Source: Auanema rhodensis
Taxonomy: Eukaryota > Nematoda > Chromadorea > Rhabditida > Rhabditidae
Reading direction: 5' to 3'
Assembly (NCBI GenBank): GCA_964057225.1
Contig: OZ059894.1
Span: 4,092,001-4,156,000 of the forward strand
DNA length: 64,000 nucleotides
Shown: positions 24,571-37,908 of the stretch, one piece after another
Position numbering within the stretch: the first letter of the stretch is position 1
Layout of the letters: each line of letters starts with the position of its first letter
Notes under the pieces: generated by a model
Databases searched by the model: none
The model's input: the letters and a program-made list of their open reading frames with translations, nothing else
What the model was told of the DNA's origin: nothing
Program-made: the position numbers and the translations under genes

Positions 24571-27378
24571 CTGTGTTATCAGATTTGCGCTAGCTTAAAA
24601 ATGCACCGAGATATCAACTGATATAAGTTCACACTTATATCCTCGATTTTCACCCTGAAGAATTAATTTTTTCGTTGAATAACATTGTCCATCGTCTTTG
24701 CCTTGAAAAAAGGAATCTAAAAACATCTACTTTTTGCTAAATTATTTTGAAATTTTTCGAAAAAATTTTTGTCAAAATGTTTTTGGAAGCAATGTTGAGT
24801 GTACATGGAAACTCAACATACACTAATGCATCATTTTTCAAACGATCATAACTAATTTTTGTATTAAGCGTTCTTCAATGTAGTATAGTGCATTCGATCC
24901 GGATTTTTAAGCTGCGTCGATCTGTGTTATCAGATTTGCGCTAGCTTAAAAATGCACCGAGATATCAACTGATATAAGTTCACAGTTATATCCTCGATTT
25001 TCACCCTGAAGAATTAATTTTTTCGTTGAATAACATTGTCCATCGTCTTTGCCTTGAAAAAAGGAATCTGAAAACATCTACTTTTTGCTAAATTATTTTG
25101 AAATTTTTCGAAAAAATTTTTGTCAAAATGTTTTTGGAAGCAATGTTGAGTGTACATGGAAACTCAACATACACTAATGCATCATTTTTCAAACGATTAT
25201 AACTAATTTTTGTATCAAGCGTTTCTCAATGTAGTATAGTGCATTCGATGCGGATTTTTAAGCTGCGTCGATCTGTGTTATCAGATTTGCGCTAGCTTAA
25301 AAATGCACCGAGATATCAACTTTTATAAGTTCACACTTATATCCTCGATTTTCACCCTGAAGAATTAATTTTTTCGTTGAATAACATTGTCCATCGTCTT
25401 TGCCTTGAAAAATGGAATCTAAAAACATCTACTTTTTGCTAAATTATTTTGAAATTTTTCGAAAAAATTTTTGTCAAAATGTTTTTGGAAGCAATGTTGA
25501 GTGTACATGGAAACTCAACATACACTAATGCATCATTTTTCAAACGATCATAACTTATTTTTGTAACAAGCGTTTCTCAATGTAGTATAGTGCATTCGAT
25601 GCGGATTTTTAAGCTGCGTCGATCTGTGTTATCAGATTTGCGCTAGCTTAAAAATGCACCGAGATATTAACTGATATAAGTTCACACTTATATCCTCGAT
25701 TTTCTACCTGAAGAATTAATTTTTTCGTTGAATAACATTGTCCATCGTCTTTGCCTTGAAAAAAGGAATCTAAAAACATCTACTTTTTGCTAAATTATTT
25801 TGAAATTTTTCGAAAAAATTTTTGTCAAAATGTTTTTGGAAGCAATGTTGAGTGTACATGGAAACTCAACATACACTAATGCATCATTTTTCAAACGATC
25901 ATAACTAATTTTTGTATTAAGCGTTTCTTAATGTAGTATAGTGCATTCGATCCGGATTTTTAAGCTGCGTCGATCTGTGTTATCAGATTTGCGCTAGCTT
26001 AAAAATGCACCGAGATATCAACTGATATAAATTCACACTTATATCCTCGATTTTCACCCTGAAGAATTAATTTTTTCGTTGAATAACATTGTCCATCGTC
26101 TTTGCCTTGAAAAATGGAATCTAAAAACATCTACTTTTTGCTAAATTATTTTGAAATTTTTCGAAAAAATTTTTGTCAAAATGTTTTTGGAAGCAATGTT
26201 AAGTGTACATGGAAACTCAACATACACTAATGCATCATTTTTCAAACGATCATAACTTATTTTTGTAACAAGCGTTTCTCAATGTAGTATAGTGCATTCG
26301 ATGCGGATTTTTAAGCTGCGTCGATCTGTGTTATCAGATTTGCGCTAGCTTAAAAATGCACCGAGATATCAACTGATATAAGTTCACACTTATATCCTCG
26401 ATTTTCTACCTGAAGAATTAATTTTTTCGTTGAATAACATTGTCCATCGTCTTTGCCTTAAAAAATTGAATCTAAAAACATCTACTTTTTGCTAAATTAT
26501 TTTGAAATTTTTCGAAAAAATTTTTGTCAAAATGTTTTTGGAAGCAATGTTGAGTGTACATGGAAACTCAACATACACTAATGCATCATTTTTCAAACGA
26601 TCATAACTAATTTTTGTATTAAGCGTTCTTCAATGTAGTATAGTGCATTCGATCCGGATTTTTAAGCTGCGTCGATCTGTGTTATCAGATTTGCGCTAGC
26701 TTAAAAATGCACCGAGATATCAACTGATATAAGTTCACACTTATATCCTCGATTTTCACCCTGAAGAATTAATTTTTTCGTTGAATAACATTGTCCATCG
26801 TCTTTGCCTTGAAAAAAGGAATCTAAAAACATCTACTTTTTGCTAAATTATTTTGAAATTTTTCGAAAAAATTTTTGTCAAAATGTTTTTGGAAGCAATG
26901 TTGAGTGTACATGGAAACTCAACATACACTAATGCATCATTTTTCAAACGATCATAACTAATTTTTGTATCAAGCGTTTCTTAATGTAGTATAGTGCATT
27001 CGATCCGGATTTTTAAGCTGCGTCGATCTGTGTTATCAGATTTGCGCTAGCTTAAAAATGCACCGAGATATCAACTGATATAAGTTCACACTTATATCCT
27101 CGATTTTCACCCTGAAGAATTAATTTTTTCGTTGAATAACATTGTCCATCGTCTTTGCCTTGAAAAAAGGAATCTGAAAACATCTACTTTTTGCTAAATT
27201 ATTTTGAAATTTTTCGAAAAAATTTTTGTCAAAATGTTTTTGGAAGCAATGTTGAGTGTACATGGAAACTCAACATACACTAATGCATCATTTTTCAAAC
27301 GATTATAACTAATTTTTGTATCAAGCGTTTCTCAATGTAGTATAGTGCATTCGATGCGGATTTTTAAGCTGCGTCGAT
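23518..27378. repeat. 6-monomer-spaced repeat (monomers 68-72 and 74-78)
   Basis: Five consecutive monomers at 23518-25272 are followed, 2106 bp later, by five of the same types in the same order at 25624-27378 (AAATTC at 69 and 75, AAAAAATTG at 70 and 76, AATCTGAAAAC with CGATTATA at 72 and 78). The sixth members (73 and 79) differ. There are more mismatches than in the other HORs, so this looks older or partly converted. Confidence 0.75.
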
Positions 27379-28080
27379 CTGTGTTATCAGATTTGCGCTA
27401 GCTTAAAAATGCACCGAGATATCAACTGATATAAGTTCACACTTATATCCTCGATTTTCACCCTGAAGAATTAATTTTTTCGTTGAATAACATCGTCCAT
27501 CGTCTTTGCCTTGAAAAATGGAATCTAAAAACATCTACTTTTTGCTAAATTATTTTGAAATTTTTCGAAAAAATTTTTGTCAAAATGTTTTTGGAAGCAA
27601 TGTTGAGTGTACATGGAAACTCAACATACACTAATGCATCATTTTTCAAACGATCATAACTAATTTTTGTATTAAGCGTTTCTCAATGTAGTATAGTGCA
27701 TTCGATGCGGATTTTTAAGCTGCGTCGATCTGTGTTATCAGATTTGCGCTAGCTTAAAAATGCACCGAGATATCAACTTTTATAAGATCACACTTATATC
27801 CTCGATTTTCACCCTGAAGAATTAATTTTTTCGTTGAATAACATTGTCCATCGTCTTTGCCTTGAAAAATGGAATCTAAAAACATCTACTTTTTGCTAAA
27901 TTATTTTGAAATTTTTCGAAAAAATTTTTGTCAAAATGTTTTTGGAAGCAATGTTGAGTGTACATGGAAACTCAACATACACTAATGCATCATTTTTCAA
28001 ACGTTCATAACTAATTTTTGTATTAAGCGTTTCTCAATGTAGTATAGTGTATTCGATGCGGATTTTCAAGCTGCGTCGAT

Positions 28081-31000
28081 CTGTGTTATCAGATTTGCGC
28101 TAGCTTAAAAATGCACCGAGATATCAACTTTTATAAGTTCACACTTATATCCTCGATTTTCACCCTGAAGAATTAATTTTTTCGTTGAATAACGTTGTCC
28201 ATCGTCTTTGCCTTGAAAAATGGAATCTAAAAACATCTACTTTTTGCTAAATTATTTTGAAATTTTTCGAAAAAATTTTTGTCAAAATGTTTTTGGAAGC
28301 AATGTTGAGTGTACATGGAAACTCAACATACACTAATGCATCATTTTTCAAACGATCATAACTAATTTTTGTATCAAGCGTTTCTTAATGTAGTATAGTG
28401 CATTCGATCCGGATTTTTAAGCTGCGTCGATCTGTGTTATCAGATTTGCGCTAGCTTAAAAATGCACCGAGATATCAACTGATATAAGTTCACACTTATA
28501 TCCTCGATTTTCACCCTGAAGAATTAATTTTTTCGTTGAATAACATTGTCCATCGTCTTTGCCTTGAAAAATGGAATCTAAAAACATCTACTTTTTGCTA
28601 AATTATTTTGAAATTTTTCGAAAAAATTTTTGTCAAAATGTTTTTGGAAGCAATGTTGAGTGTACATGGAAACTCAACATACACTAATGCATCATTTTTC
28701 AAACGATCATAACTTATTTTTGTAACAAGCGTTTCTTAATGTAGTATAGTGCATTCGATCCGGATTTTTAAGCTGCGTCGATCTGTGTTATCAGATTTGC
28801 GCTAGCTTAAAAATGCACCGAGATATCAACTGATATAAGTTCACACTTATATCCTCGATTTTCACCCTGAAGAATTAATTTTTTCGTTGAATAACATTGT
28901 CCATCGTCTTTGCCTTGAAAAATGGAATCTAAAAACATCTACTTTTTGCTAAATTATTTTGAAATTTTTCGAAAAAATTTTTGTCAAAATGTTTTTGGAA
29001 GCAATGTTGAGTGTACATGGAAACTCAACATACACTAATGCATCATTTTTCAAACGATCATAACTTATTTTTGTAACAAGCGTTTCTCAATGTAGTATAG
29101 TGCATTCGATGCGGATTTTTAAGCTGCGTCGATCTGTGTTATCAGATTTGCGCTAGCTTAAAAATGCACCGAGATATCAACTGATATAAGTTCACACTTA
29201 TATCCTCGATTTTCACCCTGAAGAATTAATTTTTTCGTTGAATAACATTGTCCATCGTCTTTGCCTTGAAAAAAGGAATCTAAAAACATCTACTTTTTGC
29301 TAAATTATTTTGAAATTTTTCGAAAAAATTTTTGTCAAAATGTTTTTGGAAGCAATGTTGAGTGTACATGGAAACTCAACATACACTAATGCATCATTTT
29401 TCAAACGATCATAACTTATTTTTGTAACAAGCGTTTCTCAATGTAGTATAGTGCATTCGATGCGGATTTTTAAGCTGCGTCGATCTGTGTTATCAGATTT
29501 GCGCTAGCTTAAAAATGCACCGAGATATCAACTGATATAAGTTCACACTTATATCCTCGATTTTCACCCTGAAGAATTAATTTTTTCGTTGAATAACATT
29601 GTCCATCGTCTTTGCCTTAAAAAAAGGAATCTAAAAACATCTACTTTTTGCTAAATTATTTTGAAATTTTTCGAAAAAATTTTTGTCAAAATGTTTTTGG
29701 AAGCAATGTTGAGTGTACATGGAAACTCAACATACACTAATGCATCATTTTTCAAACGATCATAACTAATTTTTGTATCAAGCGTTTCTTAATGTAGTAT
29801 AGTGCATTCGATCCGGATTTTTAAGCTGCGTCGATCTGTGTTATCAGATTTGCGCTAGCTTAAAAATGCACCGAGATATCAACTGATATAAGTTCACACT
29901 TATATCCTCGATTTTCACCCTGAAGAATTAATTTTTTCGTTGAATAACATTGTCCATCGTCTTTGCCTTGAAAAATGGAATCTAAAAACATCTACTTTTT
30001 GCTAAATTATTTTGAAATTTTTCGAAAAAATTTTTGTCAAAATGTTTTTGGAAGCAATGTTGAGTGTACATGGAAACTCAACATACACTAATGCATCATT
30101 TTTCAAACGATCATAACTTATTTTTGTAACAAGCGTTTCTCAATGTAGTATAGTGCATTCGATGCGGATTTTTAAGCTGCGTCGATCTGTGTTATCAGAT
30201 TTGCGCTAGCTTAAAAATGCACCGAGATATCAACTGATATAAGTTCACACTTATATCCTCGATTTTCACCCTGAAGAATTAATTTTTTCGTTGAATAACA
30301 TTGTCCATCGTCTTTGCCTTAAAAAAAGGAATCTAAAAACATCTACTTTTTGCTAAATTATTTTGAAATTTTTCGAAAAAATTTTTGTCAAAATGTTTTT
30401 GGAAGCAATGTTGAGTGTACATGGAAACTCAACATACACTAATGCATCATTTTTCAAACGATCATAACTAATTTTTGTATCAAGCGTTTCTTAATGTAGT
30501 ATAGTGCATTCGATCCGGATTTTTAAGCTGCGTCGATCTGTGTTATCAGATTTGCGCTAGCTTAAAAATGCACCGAGATATCAACTGATATAAGTTCACA
30601 CTTATATCCTCGATTTTCACCCTGAAGAATTAATTTTTTCGTTGAATAACATTGTCCATCGTCTTTGCCTTGAAAAATGGAATCTAAAAACATCTACTTT
30701 TTGCTAAATTATTTTGAAATTTTTCGAAAAAATTTTTGTCAAAATGTTTTTGGAAGCAATGTTGAGTGTACATGGAAACTCAACATACACTAATGCATCA
30801 TTTTTCAAACGATCATAACTTATTTTTGTAACAAGCGTTTCTCAATGTAGTATAGTGCATTCGATGCGGATTTTTAAGCTGCGTCGATCTGTGTTATCAG
30901 ATTTGCGCTAGCTTAAAAATGCACCGAGATATCAACTGATATAAGTTCACACTTATATCCTCGATTTTCACCCTGAAGAATTAATTTTTTCGTTGAATAA

Positions 31001-33696
31001 CATTGTCCATCGTCTTTGCCTTAAAAAAAAGAATCTAAAAACATCTACTTTTTGCTAAATTATTTTGAAATTTTTCGAAAAAATTTTTGTCAAAATGTTT
31101 TTGGAAGCAATGTTGAGTGTACATGGAAACTCAACATACACTAATGCATCATTTTTCAAACGATCATAACTAATTTTTGTATCAAGCGTTTCTTAATGTA
31201 GTATAGTGCATTCGATCCGGATTTTTAAGCTGCGTCGATCTGTGTTATCAGATTTGCGCTAGCTTAAAAATGCACCGAGATATCAACTGATATAAGTTCA
31301 CACTTATATCCTCGATTTTCACCCTGAAGAATTAATTTTTTCGTTGAATAACATTGTCCATCGTCTTTGCCTTGAAAAATGGAATCTAAAAACATCTACT
31401 TTTTGCTAAATTATTTTGAAATTTTTCGAAAAAATTTTTGTCAAAATGTTTTTGGAAGCAATGTTGAGTGTACATGGAAACTCAACATACACTAATGCAT
31501 CATTTTTCAAACGATCATAACTTATTTTTGTAACAAGCGTTTCTCAATGTAGTATAGTGCATTCGATGCGGATTTTTAAGCTGCGTCGATCTGTGTTATC
31601 AGATTTGCGCTAGCTTAAAAATGCACCGAGATATCAACTGATATAAGTTCACACTTATATCCTCGATTTTCACCCTGAAGAATTAATTTTTTCGTTGAAT
31701 AACATTGTCCATCGTCTTTGCCTTGAAAAATGGAATCTAAAAACATCTACTTTTTGCTAAATTATTTTGAAATTTTTCGAAAAAATTTTTGTCAAAATGT
31801 TTTTGGAAGCAATGTTGAGTGTACATGGAAACTCAACATACACTAATGCATCATTTTTCAAACGATCATAACTTATTTTTGTAACAAGCGTTTCTCAATG
31901 TAGTATAGTGCATTCGATGCGGATTTTTAAGCTGCGTCGATCTGTGTTATCAGATTTGCGCTAGCTTAAAAATGCACCGAGATATCAACTGATATAAGTT
32001 CACACTTATATCCTCGATTTTCACCCTGAAGAATTAATTTTTTCGTTGAATAACATTGTCCATCGTCTTTGCCTTGAAAAATGAAATCTAAAAACATCTA
32101 CTTTTTGCTAAATTATTTTGAAATTTTTCGAAAAAATTTTTGTCAAAATGTTTTTGGAAGCAATGTTGAGTGTACATGGAAACTCAACATACACTAATGC
32201 ATCATTTTTCAAACGATCATAACTTATTTTTGTAACAAGCGTTTCTTAATGTAGTATAGTGCATTCGATGCGGATTTTTAAGCTGCGTCGATCTGTGTTA
32301 TCAGATTTGCGCTAGCTTAAAAATGCACCGAGATATCAACTGATATAAGTTCACACTTATATCCTCGATTTTCACCCTGAAGAATTAATTTTTTCGTTGA
32401 ATAACATTGTCCATCGTCTTTGCCTTGAAAAACGGAATCTAAAAACATCTACTTTTTGCTAAATTATTTTGAAATTTTTCGAAAAAATTTTTGTCAAAAT
32501 GTTTTTGGAAGCAATGTTGAGTGTACATGGAAACTCAACATACACTAATGCATCATTTTTCAAACGATCATAACTAATTTTTGTATCAAGCGTTTCTTAA
32601 TGTAGTATAGTGCATTCGATCCGGATTTTAAAGCTGCGTCGATCTGTGTTATCAGATTTGCGCTAGCTTAAAAATGCACCGAGATATCAACTGATATAAG
32701 TTCACACTTATATCCTCGATTTTCACCCTGAAGAATTAATTTTTTCGTTGAATAACATTGTCCATCGTCTTTGCCTTGAAAAATGGAATCTAAAAACATC
32801 TACTTTTTGCTAAATTATTTTGAAATTTTTCGAAAAAATTTTTGTCAAAATGTTTTTGGAAGCAATGTTGAGTGTACATAGAAACTCAACATACACTAAT
32901 GCATCATTTTTCAAACGATCATAACTTATTTTTGTAACAAGCGTTTCTCAATGTAGTATAGTGCATTCGATGCGGATTTTTAAGCTGCGTCGATCTGTGT
33001 TATCAGATTTGCGCTAGCTTAAAAATGCACCGAGATATCAACTGATATAAGTTCACACTTATATCCTCGATTTTCACCCTGAAGAATTAATTTTTTCGTT
33101 GAATAACATTGTCCATCGTCTTTGCCTTAAAAAAAGGAATCTAAAAACATCTACTTTTTGCTAAATTATTTTGAAATTTTTCGAAAAAATTTTTGTCAAA
33201 ATGTTTTTGGAAGCAATGTTGAGTGTACATAGAAACTCAACATACACTAATGCATCATTTTTCAAACGATCATAACTTATTTTTGTAACAATCGTTTCTC
33301 AATGTAGTATAGTGCATTCGATGCGGATTTTTAAGCTGCGTCGATCTGTGTTATCAGATTTGCGCTAGCTTAAAAATGCACCGAGATATCAACTGATATA
33401 AGTTCACACTTATATCCTCGATTTTCACCCTGAAGAATTAATTTTTTCGTTGAATAACATTGTCCATCGTCTTTGCCTTGAAAAAAGGAATCTAAAAACA
33501 TCTACTTTTTGCTAAATTATTTTGAAATTTTTCGAAAAAATTTTTGTCAAAATGTTTTTGGAAGCAATGTTGAGTGTACATGGAAACTCAACATACACTA
33601 ATGCATCATTTTTCAAACGATCATAACTTATTTTTGTAACAAGCGTTTCTCAATGTAGTATAGTGCATTCGATGCGGATTTTTAAGCTGCGTCGAT
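28081..33696. repeat. Block E: copies 81-96, ACTTAT/GTAACA-rich
   Basis: Most monomers carry the linked pair 284 A to T and 294 T to A (ACTTAT...GTAACA). Others alternate with CTTAAAAAAAGG plus CGTTTCTTA and ATCCGGAT. From copy 94 a TACATAGAAA change (237 G to A) appears in the hairpin loop and is seen on and off to copy 129. Copies 85-90 form three tandem dimers. Confidence 0.82.
29485..31590. repeat. 2-monomer unit (702 bp) in three tandem copies (monomers 85-90)
   Basis: Dimers 85-86, 87-88 and 89-90 each pair a CTTAAAAAAAGG/ATCCGGAT monomer with an AATGG/ACTTAT/ATGCGGAT monomer. The only difference I see is in copy 89 (AAAAAAAAGAATC for AAAAAAAGGAATC). This is the clearest dimeric higher-order structure in the window. 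Confidence 0.88.
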
Positions 33697-35802
33697 CTGT
33701 GTTATCAGATTTGCGCTAGCTTAAAAATGCACCGAGATATCAACTGATATAAGTTCACACTTATATCCTCGATTTTCACCCTGAAGAAATAATTTTTTCG
33801 TTGAATAACATTGTCCATCGTCTTTGCCTTGAAAAAAGGAATCTAAAAACATCTACTTTTTGCTAAATTATTTTGAAATTTTTCGAAAAAATTTTTGTCA
33901 AAATGTTTTTGGAAGCAATGTTGAGTGTACATGGAAACTCAACATACACTAATGCATCATTTTTCAAACGATTATAACTAATTTTTGTATCAAGCGTTTC
34001 TCAATGTAGTATAGTGCATTCGATGCGGATTTTTAAGCTGCGTCGATCTGTGTTATCAGATTTGCGCTAGCTTAAAAATGCACCGAGATATCAACTGATA
34101 TAAGTTCACACTTATATCCTCGATTTTCACCCTGAAGAATTAATTTTTTCGTTGAATAACATTGTCCATCGTCTTTGCCTTGAAAAAAGGAATCTAAAAA
34201 CATCTACTTTTTGCTAAATTATTTTGAAATTTTTCGAAAAAATTTTTGTCAAAATGTTTTTGGAAGCAATGTTGAGTGTACATGGAAACTCAACATACAC
34301 TAATGCATCATTTTTCAAACGATCATAACTTATTTTTGTAACAAGCGTTTCTCAATGTAGTATAGTGCATTCGATGCGGATTTTTAAGCTGCGTCGATCT
34401 GTGTTATCAGATTTGCGCTAGCTTAAAAATGCACCGAGATATCAACTGATATAAGTTCACACTTATATCCTCGATTTTCTACCTGAAGACTTAATTTTTT
34501 CGTTGAATAACATTGTCCATCGTCTTTGCCTTAAAAAAAGCAATCTAAAAACATCTACTTTTTGCTAAATTATTTTGAAATTTTTCGAAAAAATTTTTGT
34601 CAAAATGTTTTTGGAAGCAATGTTGAGTGTACATGGAAACTCAACATACACTAATGCATCATTTTTCAAACGATCATAACTAATTTTTGTATCAAGCGTT
34701 TCTTAATGTAGTATAGTGCATTCGATGCGGATTTTTAAGCTGCGTCGATCTGTGTTATCAGATTTGCGCTAGCTTAAAAATGCACCGAGATATCAACTGA
34801 TATAAGTTCACACTTATATCCTCGATTTTCACCCTGAAGAATTAATTTTTTCGTTGAATAACATTGTCCATCGTCTTTGCCTTGAAAAATGGAATCTAAA
34901 AACATCTACTTTTTGCTAAATTATTTTGAAATTTTTCGAAAAAATTTTTGTCAAAATGTTTTTGGAAGCAATGTTGAGTGTACATGGAAACTCAACATAC
35001 ACTAATGCATCATTTTTCAAACGATCATAACTTATTTTTGTAACAAGCGTTTCTCAATGTAGTATAGTGCATTCGATGCGGATTTTTAAGCTGCGTCGAT
35101 CTGTGTTATCAGATTTGCGCTAGCTTAAAAATGCACCGAGATATCAACTGATATAAGTTCACACTTATATCCTCGATTTTCACCCTGAAGAAATAATTTT
35201 TTCGTTGAATAACATTGTCCATCGTCTTTGCCTTGAAAAAAGGAATCTAAAAACATCTACTTTTTGCTAAATTATTTTGAAATTTTTCGAAAAAATTTTT
35301 GTCAAAATGTTTTTGGAAGCAATGTTGAGTGTACATGGAAACTCAACATACACTAATGCATCATTTTTCAAACGATTATAACTAATTTTTGTATCAAGCG
35401 TTTCTCAATGTAGTATAGTGCATTCGATGCGGATTTTTAAGCTGCGTCGATCTGTGTTATCAGATTTGCGCTAGCTTAAAAATGCACCGAGATATCAACT
35501 GATATAAGTTCACACTTATATCCTCGATTTTCACCCTGAAGAATTAATTTTTTCGTTGAATAACATTGTCCATCGTCTTTGCCTTGAAAAAAGGAATCTA
35601 AAAACATCTACTTTTTGCTAAATTATTTTGAAATTTTTCGAAAAAATTTTTGTCAAAATGTTTTTGGAAGCAATGTTGAGTGTACATGGAAACTCAACAT
35701 ACACTAATGCATCATTTTTCAAACGATCATAACTTATTTTTGTAACAAGCGTTTCTCAATGTAGTATAGTGCATTCGATGCGGATTTTTAAGCTGCGTCG
35801 AT
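33697..35802. repeat. 6-monomer HOR, copy I (monomers 97-102, 2106 bp)
   Basis: The order is: AAATAAT with CGATTATA (97), AAAAAAGG with ACTTAT (98), TTCTACCTGAAGACTT with AAAGCAATC (99), AATGG with ACTTAT (100), AAATAAT with CGATTATA (101), AAAAAAGG with ACTTAT (102). Within the unit 97-98 and 101-102 are the same dimer, so a dimer duplication is embedded. Confidence 0.92.
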
Positions 35803-37908
35803 CTGTGTTATCAGATTTGCGCTAGCTTAAAAATGCACCGAGATATCAACTGATATAAGTTCACACTTATATCCTCGATTTTCACCCTGAAGAAATAATT
35901 TTTTCGTTGAATAACATTGTCCATCGTCTTTGCCTTGAAAAAAGGAATCTAAAAACATCTACTTTTTGCTAAATTATTTTGAAATTTTTCGAAAAAATTT
36001 TTGTCAAAATGTTTTTGGAAGCAATGTTGAGTGTACATGGAAACTCAACATACACTAATGCATCATTTTTCAAACGATTATAACTAATTTTTGTATCAAG
36101 CGTTTCTCAATGTAGTATAGTGCATTCGATGCGGATTTTTAAGCTGCGTCGATCTGTGTTATCAGATTTGCGCTAGCTTAAAAATGCACCGAGATATCAA
36201 CTGATATAAGTTCACACTTATATCCTCGATTTTCACCCTGAAGAATTAATTTTTTCGTTGAATAACATTGTCCATCGTCTTTGCCTTGAAAAAAGGAATC
36301 TAAAAACATCTACTTTTTGCTAAATTATTTTGAAATTTTTCGAAAAAATTTTTGTCAAAATGTTTTTGGAAGCAATGTTGAGTGTACATGGAAACTCAAC
36401 ATACACTAATGCATCATTTTTCAAACGATCATAACTTATTTTTGTAACAAGCGTTTCTCAATGTAGTATAGTGCATTCGATGCGGATTTTTAAGCTGCGT
36501 CGATCTGTGTTATCAGATTTGCGCTAGCTTAAAAATGCACCGAGATATCAACTGATATAAGTTCACACTTATATCCTCGATTTTCTACCTGAAGACTTAA
36601 TTTTTTCGTTGAATAACATTGTCCATCGTCTTTGCCTTAAAAAAAGCAATCTAAAAACATCTACTTTTTGCTAAATTATTTTGAAATTTTTCGAAAAAAT
36701 TTTTGTCAAAATGTTTTTGGAAGCAATGTTGAGTGTACATGGAAACTCAACATACACTAATGCATCATTTTTCAAACGATCATAACTAATTTTTGTATCA
36801 AGCGTTTCTTAATGTAGTATAGTGCATTCGATGCGGATTTTTAAGCTGCGTCGATCTGTGTTATCAGATTTGCGCTAGCTTAAAAATGCACCGAGATATC
36901 AACTGATATAAGTTCACACTTATATCCTCGATTTTCACCCTGAAGAATTAATTTTTTCGTTGAATAACATTGTCCATCGTCTTTGCCTTGAAAAATGGAA
37001 TCTAAAAACATCTACTTTTTGCTAAATTATTTTGAAATTTTTCGAAAAAATTTTTGTCAAAATGTTTTTGGAAGCAATGTTGAGTGTACATGGAAACTCA
37101 ACATACACTAATGCATCATTTTTCAAACGATCATAACTTATTTTTGTAACAAGCGTTTCTCAATGTAGTATAGTGCATTCGATGCGGATTTTTAAGCTGC
37201 GTCGATCTGTGTTATCAGATTTGCGCTAGCTTAAAAATGCACCGAGATATCAACTGATATAAGTTCACACTTATATCCTCGATTTTCACCCTGAAGAAAT
37301 AATTTTTTCGTTGAATAACATTGTCCATCGTCTTTGCCTTGAAAAAAGGAATCTAAAAACATCTACTTTTTGCTAAATTATTTTGAAATTTTTCGAAAAA
37401 ATTTTTGTCAAAATGTTTTTGGAAGCAATGTTGAGTGTACATGGAAACTCAACATACACTAATGCATCATTTTTCAAACGATTATAACTAATTTTTGTAT
37501 CAAGCGTTTCTCAATGTAGTATAGTGCATTCGATGCGGATTTTTAAGCTGCGTCGATCTGTGTTATCAGATTTGCGCTAGCTTAAAAATGCACCGAGATA
37601 TCAACTGATATAAGTTCACACTTATATCCTCGATTTTCACCCTGAAGAATTAATTTTTTCGTTGAATAACATTGTCCATCGTCTTTGCCTTGAAAAAAGG
37701 AATCTAAAAACATCTACTTTTTGCTAAATTATTTTGAAATTTTTCGAAAAAATTTTTGTCAAAATGTTTTTGGAAGCAATGTTGAGTGTACATGGAAACT
37801 CAACATACACTAATGCATCATTTTTCAAACGATCATAACTTATTTTTGTAACAAGCGTTTCTCAATGTAGTATAGTGCATTCGATGCGGATTTTTAAGCT
37901 GCGTCGAT
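35803..37908. repeat. 6-monomer HOR, copy II (monomers 103-108, 2106 bp)
   Basis: This tandem duplicate of 33697-35802 shows no mismatch that I can find in 2106 bp, including the private GAAGACTT and AAAGCAATC markers of monomers 99 and 105. It is among the youngest duplications in the window, unless an assembly collapse or expansion produced it. Confidence 0.92.

Larger units (their letters stand above)
18955..28080. repeat. Block D: copies 55-80 with TTCTACCTG variants
   Basis: This block is dominated by a two-base change at 82-83 (TTCTACCTG for TTCACCCTG), often together with CTTAAAAAATTGAATC, and by the TT variant at 50-51 with ACTTAT/GTAACA. Several HORs overlap inside it: a 4-monomer unit (19306-22113), a 3-monomer unit (22465-24570) and a 6-monomer-spaced repeat (23518-25272 against 25624-27378). 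Copies 79-80 carry markers (AACATCGTCC, then the TT variant) that recur from copy 130. Confidence 0.85.
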
